Notes under the pieces: model-generated
The model's database searches: none
What the model was told of the DNA's origin: nothing
What the model saw: the letters and a program-made list of their open reading frames with translations, nothing else
Shown: one piece after another, positions 1 through 6,335 of the stretch
Layout: the number at the start of each line of letters is the position of its first letter
Position numbering within the stretch: position 1 is the stretch's first letter
Made by a program: the position numbers and the translations under genes
NCBI GenBank assembly: GCA_023399455.1
Contig: JAEWPN010000161.1
Location: forward strand, 1 to 9,461
DNA length: 9,461 bases
From: Bacillota bacterium
GTDB taxonomy: Bacteria > Bacillota > Clostridia > Lachnospirales > Lachnospiraceae
Direction of reading: 5' to 3'

Positions 1-402
1 ACTGTTTGAGCGCAGCGAGTTTTTTGTTTTCTGGTATGTTTGGCGCGAATAGACTGAGAATTAGAACTTCTTATATATTGGAATTCGGAGCAGGAGTCTT
101 TTTGTTTTGAGCATATTGACTTGAGACGTTTGCAAAAGGACCTTTTGACACCCTAATCATAATAGGAAAGTACACCATAAAGATTCCATTTGGCGGCTTT
201 TAAAATACATAAGCAGCTTATCATCTGCCTGGTCATAAAAGCAACCTCTACCATAATATTATTTTTCACCCCCTCCCCTATCTATTTGTATTCCACCTCA
301 TGAGATTCCATTTCACGACACAATCCAACCTCATCCCAACGCATTTCCATCTCTTCCATGAACTTCCATTGTAATCAAAAATTTTTTATGATAGTATCTT
401 CT
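1..402. other. gene-free leader region
   Basis: No credible coding region was found on either strand. On the + strand an open frame from the left edge (LFERSEFF..., stopping near base 51) is only 16 codons long and could be the tail of a gene outside the window or non-coding DNA. The rest is AT-rich with some C-rich patches. The hexamer TTCCAT occurs at 184, 306, 345, 354 and 364, the last three about 9-10 bp apart, and the 11-mer AGATTCCATTT occurs at 181 and 303. A TTGACA at 145-150 has no convincing -10 partner. No tRNA, riboswitch or strong terminator was recognised. Confidence 0.5.
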
Positions 403-419
403 TGTAACATATTTGTAAC
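403..419 (+). promoter_or_regulatory. WalR (YycF)-type binding box
   Basis: Seen: the direct repeat TGTAAC (403-408), 5 nt, TGTAAC (414-419). Known: the WalR consensus of low-GC Gram-positive bacteria is TGTWAH-N5-TGTWAH, and it controls peptidoglycan hydrolases and other cell-wall genes. This site matches every position. It lies 57 nt before the preferred start of the CAP-domain gene. A weak -10 candidate, TAATAC at 427-432, follows it; another, TATGAT at 387-392, precedes it. It is therefore unclear whether WalR would activate or repress. WalR control is inferred. Confidence 0.6.
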
Positions 420-476
420 ATTTACGTAATACGCATGAAACATTTCATCTCAAAGAAAGAAAGTGAGGAAATAATA

Positions 477-1310
477 ATGACCTTATTACCAGGCATACTC
501 GTAGCAACAACACTTATCGGAGGAGGCAGTTTCTCAGGACAATGTCCCGTAAATATAAGCCAGCTCCAAAGCCAATTGAATAGCAACTGCCCCACCCAGC
601 AAGTAATCGTAAGCAATTCATCCAATCTGGAATCCGTACTGAGCGGAATGGGCGTCAATACCGATTCCATTAAAGATTACTTACAGTCATCCAATGCAAA
701 TACCAACTGCCCTACCACTCCAAGCACGAACACCCCGGATACCGGTACTACCACTCCTGACACCAATACCCCGGGAACCGGCACAACTACTCCCGATACC
801 AATACTCCGGATACCGGCACAACTACTCCTGATACCAATAATAATTCCGGTAACGGTACAACCACACCCGATACGAGTACCCCCGGAACAGGTACAACTA
901 CTCCCGATACCAACACCGGTACAGACACCAGTACCAATAAAAGCTATGTAGAGCAGGTCGTAGACTTAGTAAATGCCGAAAGAGCAAAAGTAGGCCTTTC
1001 AGCCCTTACAATGACCGACGAATTGAACGCTGCAGCGCAGATTCGTGCGCAAGAAACAACACAGTCCTTCTCTCACACGAGACCTAACGGAAGCGCCTTC
1101 TCATCCGTTCTTAAAGAAAACGGAATCAGCTATCGCGGCGCTGGTGAAAACATCGCATGGGGACAAGCTACTCCTGAAGATGTAGTAACTGCATGGATGA
1201 ACTCCGAAGGCCACAGAGCGAATATCTTAAATAAGAGCTACACCTCTATCGGCGTAGGCTATTATTTGAACGGCAATACCCCTTATTGGTCACAGTTGTT
1301 TACCTACTAA
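477..1310 (+). CDS. secreted CAP/SCP-domain (YkwD-like) protein
   Basis: 277-residue protein, probably exported and acting in or near the cell wall. The N-terminal 20 residues are hydrophobic and signal-like (PGILVATTLIGGG). Residues about 22-72 form a small region with three Cys-Pro pairs. Residues about 73-153 are a Thr/Pro/Asp/Gly-rich repeat linker. Residues about 155-277 are a CAP domain with the family's four site residues visible: H200 in SHTRPNG, E224 in GENIAWG, and E244 and H246 in NSEGHRANIL. The end WSQLFTY is also typical. Bacterial CAP proteins are common secreted proteins, mostly of unknown biochemical role, so no enzyme activity is claimed. The start at 477 is chosen because GAGG (465-468) sits 8 nt upstream. 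An in-frame ATG at 435 would add 14 residues and give a Lys-containing n-region (MKHFISKK), but it has no ribosome binding site and lies only 15 nt after the WalR-type box. The gene appears monocistronic, with a hairpin following at 1384. Confidence 0.9.
   Translation: MTLLPGILVATTLIGGGSFSGQCPVNISQLQSQLNSNCPTQQVIVSNSSNLESVLSGMGVNTDSIKDYLQSSNANTNCPTTPSTNTPDTGTTTPDTNTPGTGTTTPDTNTPDTGTTTPDTNNNSGNGTTTPDTSTPGTGTTTPDTNTGTDTSTNKSYVEQVVDLVNAERAKVGLSALTMTDELNAAAQIRAQETTQSFSHTRPNGSAFSSVLKENGISYRGAGENIAWGQATPEDVVTAWMNSEGHRANILNKSYTSIGVGYYLNGNTPYWSQLFTY
729..911 (+). repeat. 36-bp tandem repeats encoding Thr/Pro linker
   Basis: About five tandem units encode residues 85-145 of the CAP protein. Four are 12 residues long with the pattern (N/S)TP(D/G)TGTTTPDT; one is a diverged 13-residue unit (NNNSGNGTTTPDT), and a partial unit follows. 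Synonymous third-position changes show that the units have diverged at DNA level while the protein pattern is kept. The linker is probably extended and flexible, joining the N-terminal part to the CAP domain. Units of this kind can change in number by slippage or recombination. Confidence 0.9.
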
Positions 1311-1383
1311 GAAGAGCGTTCACCACAACAAATTTAACTATAAAAAATCAAAGATATTCCTTTTGCATATGTTTCCTGATTTC

Positions 1384-1425
1384 AAAGGGGCTGTCGCACT
1401 AAGTAATCCGTGCACAGCTCCTTTT
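1384..1425 (+). terminator. hairpin terminator after CAP gene
   Basis: An AAAGGGGCTGTCGCAC left arm (1384-1399) pairs with GTGCACAGCTCCTTT (1410-1424), with one G-T wobble and one bulged C, around a 10-nt loop. The + strand run TTTT (1422-1425) is the tail. It lies about 75 nt after the CAP stop codon and before the blaI-type promoter. The left arm carries a 15-bp motif that recurs, inverted, in the hairpin after the blaR1-like gene. Confidence 0.65.
1387..1401 (+). repeat. 15-bp dispersed motif, copy 1
   Basis: GGGGCTGTCGCACTA reads on the + strand here and is found exactly, on the opposite strand, at 3786-3800. Both copies form one arm of a hairpin, and the two hairpins bracket the blaI/blaR1-like pair. 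It could be a recurring terminator stem of this genome or the end of a small mobile element. Confidence 0.6.
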
Positions 1426-1511
1426 CTATGCCAAAATGCAAAACTGCTTTTTATTTCGTTTATTACGATACTGTAAATATATAATTGGTAATATATAACT
1501 TTCAGGAATAA

Positions 1512-1540
1512 TTGACACAAAAGGTCTAACGTGGTAGACT
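1512..1540 (+). promoter_or_regulatory. sigma-A promoter of the blaI-blaR1-like pair
   Basis: TTGACA (1512-1517, perfect -35), a 17-bp spacer, then TAGACT (1535-1540, 4 of 6 matches to TATAAT). Transcription would start near 1547, giving a leader of about 30 nt before the ATG at 1579. The ribosome binding site AAGGAGG at 1566-1572 supports the predicted start. The -10 overlaps the proposed operator. Confidence 0.75.
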
Positions 1541-1565
1541 GTTCGTGGGTTTAACAGATTAGACT
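1524..1565 (+). promoter_or_regulatory. probable BlaI-type operator region
   Basis: GTCTA (1524-1528) and TAGAC (1535-1539) form an inverted repeat around 6 nt that covers the -10 box. The pattern TAAC-N4-TAGACT also occurs twice, at 1527-1540 and 1552-1565, 25 bp apart. BlaI/MecI-family dimers bind dyads over their own promoters, so this is the obvious site for autorepression by the downstream gene product. The assignment is inferred: the sequence is not the staphylococcal TACA/TGTA operator. Confidence 0.55.
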
Positions 1566-1578
1566 AAGGAGGCATTGT

Positions 1579-1941
1579 ATGGAAAAGTCAAAAGTATTTG
1601 AAAGTGAATATCGATTTTGTCTGCTACTGTGGGAGCATGAGCCGATAAAAAGCACTGAGCTGGTAAAGCTTTGCGAGGAACGGTTGGGATGGAAGAAAGC
1701 GACAACTTATACTGTAATAAGAAGATTGAGCGATCGGGGGATCGTAAAGAGTGAAAATGCCGTTGTTACAAGCGTTGTATCGAAGAGTGACGTTCAAGCC
1801 TCAGAAATTGATGAGCTGGTAGAAAAGACATTTGAAGGTTCAATACCGGCATTTATTGCAGCATTTACAAAGAGAAAGAAATTATCAGAAAAAGATGTCG
1901 ACGAGCTCCGGCAAATGCTCGATTCATATGGAGCGGAATAA
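1579..1941 (+). CDS. BlaI/MecI/CopY-family transcriptional repressor
   Basis: 120-residue cytoplasmic DNA-binding protein, the usual length for the family. Residues about 5-65 form a winged helix. The recognition-helix region GWKKATTYTVIRRLSDRGIV (37-56) is characteristic, including the T-x-x-T-V-x-x-x-L pattern. Residues about 72-118 are the helical dimerisation part. In the family, the dimer represses its own promoter until a cognate M56 membrane protease causes it to be cleaved or released. Here the partner is encoded 2 nt downstream, so the two are almost certainly co-transcribed. The start is fixed by AAGGAGG 6 nt upstream. No beta-lactamase or PBP gene lies nearby in the window, so the target regulon may be only this operon or may lie elsewhere. 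Family assignment is secure; the signal is unknown. Confidence 0.92.
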   Translation: MEKSKVFESEYRFCLLLWEHEPIKSTELVKLCEERLGWKKATTYTVIRRLSDRGIVKSENAVVTSVVSKSDVQASEIDELVEKTFEGSIPAFIAAFTKRKKLSEKDVDELRQMLDSYGAE

Positions 1942-1943
1942 GT

Positions 1944-3746
1944 ATGGAAATATTATTTCTTAAATTATTAAATATGAGTATTTCCGCCAGCTGGATGATC
2001 CTTGCGGTTATCGTATTGCGAGGAATCTTATATGGAGCACCGAAATCCATGCGCCGATTTCTTTGGCTTTTGGTAGGAATTCGATTAATTTGTCCATTTT
2101 CCATAGAAAGCGCAGTAAGTCTTATTCCGAATACAGAAGCAGTCAAGGCGGAAAGAATATATTTTTCTGATACAACGGTGACCGATACGAAAAATGCAAT
2201 TACTGAAACAGCAGACAGTTCCATTATAGCAGATACGATAGCTCCCTCTCCGGAAGCCAGCGTTAATCCGTTGCAGGTAGTAATCTTTATGGCAGCTGTT
2301 GCCTGGATTATAGGAATGCTTATAATATTTTTGTATACTGTTATGAGCTGGGTGAACTTAAGGAAAAGGGTATGTACGGCAATTCATTTAAGAGACAATA
2401 TCCGGCAAAGCGAATTGGTGGATTCTCCTTTCATTTTGGGATTGTTTCATCCACATATATATATTCCTTCCTATCTGGATAATGAGCAGCTTTCTTACGT
2501 AATTTTACATGAAAACTCTCATATAAGGCACTGCGACCACTGGATTAAGCCAATCGGATTTTTATTGCTTGGAATATATTGGTTTAACCCTTTCATTTGG
2601 CTGGCGTATATGTTGCTTTGCCGGGATATAGAATTCGCTTGTGATGAACGTGTAATCAAAGAGATGAATCCTTCAGAGAAAAAGGCATATTCCAGCACAC
2701 TTCTTTCCTGCAGCATCACAAGAAAATCGATTGCCGCATGTCCGCTGGCATTTGGTGAAAATAGTATAAAAGCAAGAATTAAATCAGTACTAAGCTATAA
2801 AAAGCCAACGCTTTGGATAATGCTTGCAGCTATTATTTCGTGTATCATAGTTGGAGTATGCTTTTTGACGAATCCACTGGAGTCAAAGGACGCCCAGAAC
2901 AATAGCCTGAATGCGCCAGACTCCGCAACGGAGATCTCAGACGCGGACAATACGGGCAAAAGCTTCGATACGGATGAATCGGGCTCAGAGGATTTCAATT
3001 CAGATGACTCGAATAAAGAGGCTGTAAATGAAGCAAAGCAATTTGTGGAGGCCTGGGGAAAAGCATTCTGCCAAAGAGATGGAAATTATATTGCTGAGCA
3101 TATATCGGACGATGTGCAGTCTGCGTTGAGCAAGGATTTGCTGATTGCTGGAGAGGGTTATTATTCCTTTGGCTTTTCAAGCCCGTGGCCGATGTTTACG
3201 GAAAATGATTATCATATTGAATCCTTGGATGAGGACAAAGCAGAGATTATTTACTATGCATGGACATCGGAACCTCATGTGACTGTTTGGAGAGAAACTA
3301 TAAAATATACGATAGAGGATGGTATCTATACAGTTATCGATGAAAAACTCTTATATCTGGATAATATTTATACAGCAAAAGAGTTTACTTTAGCAAACCC
3401 GGAAGGCGTTATCACAAGGATGATGGATTATCAGTATAATGGAGCCGGAGAAATATTGAATCAGAATGCATTATCTTCGGAAACGCCAGTATATACAGAA
3501 TTGTTTGAGCCTGACAGAGCTGCTATCCGACTTCTGAATCTTCTGGACGATCCGGATAAAGTAAAGGTAACGGCGGATACGAATGCGGAGAATACAGTAT
3601 CGCAGGTTGTAATTTACTTTAAAGAGGACGGCATAAATGTGGAAATAACAATGATAAAACCGTTTGGCAAAGATGGGATATGGGTTCCGAAGACAAGATC
3701 TAATGATAAAGAGGCCAGTGAATATATTACTGATACACAAGATTAG
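1944..3746 (+). CDS. BlaR1/MecR1-like M56 metallopeptidase with non-PBP sensor domain
   Basis: 600-residue membrane protein. Hydrophobic segments lie near residues 8-30, 37-53, 108-136, 201-226 and 288-309. The zinc-peptidase motif HENSH (189-193) sits in the cytoplasmic loop region, followed by RDIEFACDE (227-235) with the further conserved acidic residues, and GENSIKARI (271-279), which is typical of M56 proteins. After the last membrane segment comes an acidic Ser/Asp linker (about 312-360), then an extracellular domain (about 360-600). In classical BlaR1/MecR1 this region is a penicillin-binding domain with a reactive serine (STYK). Here no such domain is recognisable; the start (QFVEAWGKAFCQRDG...) looks NTF2-like and the end contains GIWVPKT. 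The ligand is unknown. By family knowledge, signal binding outside would activate the protease and relieve repression by the BlaI-like partner. GGAG at 1930-1933 supports the start. The gene ends just before a hairpin and converges with degV. Confidence 0.88.
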   Translation: MEILFLKLLNMSISASWMILAVIVLRGILYGAPKSMRRFLWLLVGIRLICPFSIESAVSLIPNTEAVKAERIYFSDTTVTDTKNAITETADSSIIADTIAPSPEASVNPLQVVIFMAAVAWIIGMLIIFLYTVMSWVNLRKRVCTAIHLRDNIRQSELVDSPFILGLFHPHIYIPSYLDNEQLSYVILHENSHIRHCDHWIKPIGFLLLGIYWFNPFIWLAYMLLCRDIEFACDERVIKEMNPSEKKAYSSTLLSCSITRKSIAACPLAFGENSIKARIKSVLSYKKPTLWIMLAAIISCIIVGVCFLTNPLESKDAQNNSLNAPDSATEISDADNTGKSFDTDESGSEDFNSDDSNKEAVNEAKQFVEAWGKAFCQRDGNYIAEHISDDVQSALSKDLLIAGEGYYSFGFSSPWPMFTENDYHIESLDEDKAEIIYYAWTSEPHVTVWRETIKYTIEDGIYTVIDEKLLYLDNIYTAKEFTLANPEGVITRMMDYQYNGAGEILNQNALSSETPVYTELFEPDRAAIRLLNLLDDPDKVKVTADTNAENTVSQVVIYFKEDGINVEITMIKPFGKDGIWVPKTRSNDKEASEYITDTQD

Positions 3747-3749
3747 CAG

Positions 3750-3800
3750 AAAAAGAGGGCTATCGCCCAGCTAAATATTTTTAGCTAGTGCGACAGCCCC
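3750..3800 (-). terminator. hairpin terminator between convergent genes
   Basis: A long interrupted stem joins GGGCT-A-TCGC (3757-3766) to GCGA-C-AGCCC (3790-3799), with one A-C mismatch, and AGCTAAA (3769-3775) to TTTAGCT (3780-3786). On the minus strand it is followed by TCTTTTT (3756-3750), a good tail for terminating degV. On the + strand it lies just after the blaR1-like stop codon but is followed only by CCCTATTT, so it is weaker in that direction. Confidence 0.75.
3786..3800 (-). repeat. 15-bp dispersed motif, copy 2 (inverted)
   Basis: The minus strand reads GGGGCTGTCGCACTA, identical to 1387-1401 on the + strand. Together the copies form an inverted pair about 2.4 kb apart around the blaI/blaR1-like genes. 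Confidence 0.6.
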
Positions 3801-3831
3801 CTATTTAACGTCCATGAATATTCTATCCGTG

Positions 3832-4701
3832 TTATCTAACCTCACCCATAAAGAAAAGAGCGATCGTTCCGGGGCCTGAATGAGCACCGACAGTAGGGCC
3901 GATATGATTAATCATAAAGCTACCTATTCCAAATCTGGCCTTCACCTCATCCCTGACGAATTCAGCATCCTCTAACGCATCTCCGTGGCTGATGAAAACG
4001 ATATCATTTTCGCCCCTATAGCTCCCCATTTTTTCCTCCATGAAATCGACCAGCGCATTCAGGGATTTCTTACGCCCACGCACTTTAGAAAGCGGAATCA
4101 AATGCCCTTCATCGTCTACATGAAGCACCGGCTTGACTCCTACCATCGTTCCCACGATTGCCGCCGTCTTGCTCACCCGGCCACCGCGATATAAATGATT
4201 TAAATCGTCCACCGTAAAAATATGTATCAGGTGAGGAATATTTTCCTCAACCCAATCGACAGTTTCCTCCATCGTTTTTCCTGCTTTTTTAAGCTGAACT
4301 GCCTTATGGACAAGCAAACCTTCTCCCATAGAGGCGCACTTTGTATCTACCACAACGATTTTACAGTCGGGATGCTCCTCCATTACCATTTCTGCCGCAA
4401 GGCAGGCGCTGCCATAGGTTCCGCTGAGTCCTGAAGAAAAACACAAATAAAGCAGCTGCTTCGTCTCCTTTAAATATTCCTCGAAATATTCCCTGCATTC
4501 CTCCGGATTGACTTGGGAGGTGGTCGTCATATTTCCCGCTCTCATGAGCTCATAGAATTCCTTCCAATCCAGCTCATGTCCTCTGCTATAGGTCTCTCCC
4601 ATTATCGTATAGTTAAAAATCATCAGTCCTAAACCGTTTTCCTCAATATAGCTTAGCGGCAAATCGGCCGTAGTATTTGTTATAATTTTGAAATCATACA
4701 A
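3832..4701 (-). CDS. DegV-family fatty-acid-binding protein
   Basis: 289-residue cytoplasmic protein of normal DegV length. The family (FakB in staphylococci) binds a fatty acid and presents it to the kinase FakA, which makes acyl phosphate for phospholipid synthesis. Visible family motifs: the N-terminal IITNTTADLP, TTSQVNP (60-66), SSGLSGTY (89-96), LYRGGRVSK (170-178) and IGPTVGAHSGPGT (267-279), in which H274 is the conserved histidine near the lipid head group. The start is an unusual TTG at 4701-4699; AAGGAGG (4716-4710) is 8 nt upstream, and the nearby ATG at 4697 is out of frame. It has its own promoter in the gap after spoVAF and a terminator beyond its stop. No fakA-like kinase gene lies in the window. 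Clostridia usually carry several DegV paralogues, so no specific name is given. Confidence 0.93.
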   Translation of the reverse strand: MYDFKIITNTTADLPLSYIEENGLGLMIFNYTIMGETYSRGHELDWKEFYELMRAGNMTTTSQVNPEECREYFEEYLKETKQLLYLCFSSGLSGTYGSACLAAEMVMEEHPDCKIVVVDTKCASMGEGLLVHKAVQLKKAGKTMEETVDWVEENIPHLIHIFTVDDLNHLYRGGRVSKTAAIVGTMVGVKPVLHVDDEGHLIPLSKVRGRKKSLNALVDFMEEKMGSYRGENDIVFISHGDALEDAEFVRDEVKARFGIGSFMINHIGPTVGAHSGPGTIALFFMGEVR

Positions 4702-4709
4702 TCCCCATT

Positions 4710-4716
4710 CCTCCTT
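4710..4716 (-). promoter_or_regulatory. ribosome binding site fixing a TTG start
   Basis: The minus strand reads AAGGAGG, 8 nt before TTG (4701-4699). This near-ideal site decides in favour of the TTG start for degV over any internal ATG. Confidence 0.8.
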
Positions 4717-4746
4717 ATCCTATCTATATTCTTCTTATATTGTTCT

Positions 4747-4775
4747 ATTCTATCATTCCTCGTACGAAAATTCAA
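4747..4775 (-). promoter_or_regulatory. sigma-A-type promoter of degV
   Basis: On the minus strand: TTGAAT (-35, 4775-4770), a 17-bp spacer, TAGAAT (-10, 4752-4747, 5 of 6 matches). The -35 lies just beyond the spoVAF stop codon (4777-4779). Transcription would start near 4740, about 40 nt before the TTG start. The spacer contains the 8-bp palindrome TCGTACGA (4760-4767), which may be chance. Confidence 0.65.
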
Positions 4776-4776
4776 T

Positions 4777-6240
4777 TTATTGTTTTTCGGAATGAGGCAG
4801 CCTGTAACGCAGCAGCCTTTTGCACAATTGTTTCGGATTAAAGGGAATCAGCGGATACACATAGCTCTTCCCCGAAACCGTTTTATTCGATACGATAGCA
4901 ATCACAAATACGATAAGCGCTGCAATATAACCATAGATGCCAAATAACTGAGTCAATATCAGATTCAATATACGCATAAATTTCAGCGCATAGCTCAACT
5001 CATAGTTTGGCTGGGTATAGCCGGCAATCGCCACAAATGCCATATACAGCATGACCTCGCTGTTGAACCATCCGCTTTTCACCGAGAACTCTCCCAAGAC
5101 AAGGGCTGCCATAACGCTCAGTGGTGTGCTCAGCATATTCGGAGTATTGACCGCCGCCAACCGGAGCCCGTCTATGGCCAGCTCCAAGATGAGAAACTGC
5201 CATATCAATGGAAGGTTCATGGTTTCCTTTACTGAAATGAACTGAAAATTATTGGGAATCCAATCTGAATGCGCCATAAGCAGCAAAAAGGTAGGCGTCA
5301 CGAAATAGGTCAATATCGCAATCAGCAGCCTGGTCAAGCGAAGATATGAGCCCGTTATCGGAGGAAAATAATAATCATCCGCCTCCTCCACGATATCAAA
5401 TATTGAGGTGGGCGTAATCATGGCAGAGGGCGAATTATCCACAAGGATAACGATATCTCCCTCCAATATCTGCGCCGAAGCGGTATCGGGACGCTCTGTA
5501 AATTTGAACTTCGGAAAAGGATTGAACCACTTTTTGTCGAAAAGGCATTCGGCAAGACTTTCCTGATTCATCGTAAGGGCATCCACTTGTATGCGCCTGA
5601 TCTTCGTTTTCAGCTCCTCCAAAAAATCGTGGTCCACCCTTGCCGCCATATAACAGAGAACAATGTCTGTCTTAGATGCTTCTCCCGCAGAAAATATCTC
5701 CATTCGAAGGTCTGTACTTCTGATGCGCCTGCGGATTAAGGCCGTATTGGATACAAGTGTTTCGACAAAGCCGTCCTTCGAACCCCTGAGCGATTTGTCC
5801 TTTTCCGGTTCCGATACACTTCTGGCCGGATAAGTCCTCGAATCGATCAAAAGACATTGCTCATAGCCGTCGATAAAAAGTGCGAAAATCCCGGACATGA
5901 TGAAATAAATAATCTGTTCCCAATCCGTTTTCAGATCCACTTCCACATAGGGTATGTTTTTCTTGGACATTTCATGGGCATTATCCGGCATTTCCTCCGG
6001 CTTCATAGCCATAAATAATTGTAAAAGCTTCTGCATGATTTCATCCTTGCAGAAACCATCGATAAAATAAATACAGGCTTCTCTCCCACCAACTTGTACG
6101 ACCCGGTATACGATATCATAATTTTCTCCGACTCCCAGCTCGTCATTTAGATACTTCATATTTTCTTTTAAAGAGGGCCACATTTTTTCTTGCTTTATCT
6201 GTTCCCCGCCGCTTCTCGTTCCCTTTGACTCCGTCTCCAT
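4777..6240 (-). CDS. spoVAF: spore germination protein, SpoVAF (GerA A-subunit family)
   Basis: 487-residue protein expected in the inner membrane of the spore. Residues about 20-270 form the soluble GerA N-terminal part. The conserved stretch SRTYPARSVSEPE (134-146), then LRGSKDGFVETLVSNTALIRRRIR (151-174), is the family signature, and the 'RGSxDGFVETL' form is closer to SpoVAF than to GerAA-type receptors. TERPDTASAQILEGDIVIL (248-266) and SPSAMITPT (270-278) follow. The C-terminal half is membrane: about 302-323, 345-362, 372-385, 395-408 and 420-451, with YTQPNYELSYALK at the loop. In Bacillus, SpoVAF (5AF) with FigP forms an ion channel that amplifies germination. The start at 6240 is preferred because AAGGAG lies about 6 nt upstream; an ATG at 6264 would add 8 residues but has no clear ribosome site. 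A forespore-type promoter lies upstream. No spoVA genes flank it. A GerA receptor A subunit is the alternative, but no B or C subunit gene is adjacent. Confidence 0.85.
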   Translation of the reverse strand: METESKGTRSGGEQIKQEKMWPSLKENMKYLNDELGVGENYDIVYRVVQVGGREACIYFIDGFCKDEIMQKLLQLFMAMKPEEMPDNAHEMSKKNIPYVEVDLKTDWEQIIYFIMSGIFALFIDGYEQCLLIDSRTYPARSVSEPEKDKSLRGSKDGFVETLVSNTALIRRRIRSTDLRMEIFSAGEASKTDIVLCYMAARVDHDFLEELKTKIRRIQVDALTMNQESLAECLFDKKWFNPFPKFKFTERPDTASAQILEGDIVILVDNSPSAMITPTSIFDIVEEADDYYFPPITGSYLRLTRLLIAILTYFVTPTFLLLMAHSDWIPNNFQFISVKETMNLPLIWQFLILELAIDGLRLAAVNTPNMLSTPLSVMAALVLGEFSVKSGWFNSEVMLYMAFVAIAGYTQPNYELSYALKFMRILNLILTQLFGIYGYIAALIVFVIAIVSNKTVSGKSYVYPLIPFNPKQLCKRLLRYRLPHSEKQ

Positions 6241-6292
6241 AAAAAACTCCTTCCATTTCACCATAAAATGTGCGGTGCCCGCGTTCTCATTT

Positions 6293-6322
6293 TATTATGT
6301 CTTGGAAAGAGCTTCTTATTCA
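6293..6322 (-). promoter_or_regulatory. sigma-G/sigma-F-type forespore promoter of spoVAF
   Basis: On the minus strand: TGAATA (6322-6317), a 17-bp spacer, CATAATA (6299-6293). This is close to the forespore sigma-G/sigma-F consensus (about TGMATA and CATWMTA, 17-18 bp apart). Transcription would begin near 6287, giving a leader of about 47 nt to the preferred start. It sits in the 95-nt gap after dut and explains how a sporulation gene can follow a growth operon. Placement and target gene both fit forespore expression. Confidence 0.75.
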
Positions 6323-6335
6323 AAACAACAATTTA

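Noticed and set aside
145..173. TTGACA at 145-150 as a promoter
   Set aside because: No reasonable -10 box lies 16-18 bp downstream and no gene follows at a suitable distance.
729..911. Possible CRISPR array because of 36-bp repeats
   Set aside because: The units are directly tandem with no unique spacers and encode a continuous protein linker.
677..951. Open frames of about 85 codons on both strands (677-937 minus, 694-951 plus)
   Set aside because: They are other-frame readings of the 36-bp repeats inside the CAP gene; their repetitive Val/Pro or Leu/Pro compositions and lack of ribosome sites show they are shadows.
1480..1485. TATAAT at 1480-1485 as an extra promoter for the blaI-like gene
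   Set aside because: No -35 box at a proper distance; the TTGACA-17-TAGACT promoter downstream is better placed.
3687..3740. Ser-Asn-Asp-Lys near the C-terminus of the BlaR1-like protein as an SxxK active site
   Set aside because: It lies in the last few residues without any surrounding transpeptidase motif, so a chance match.
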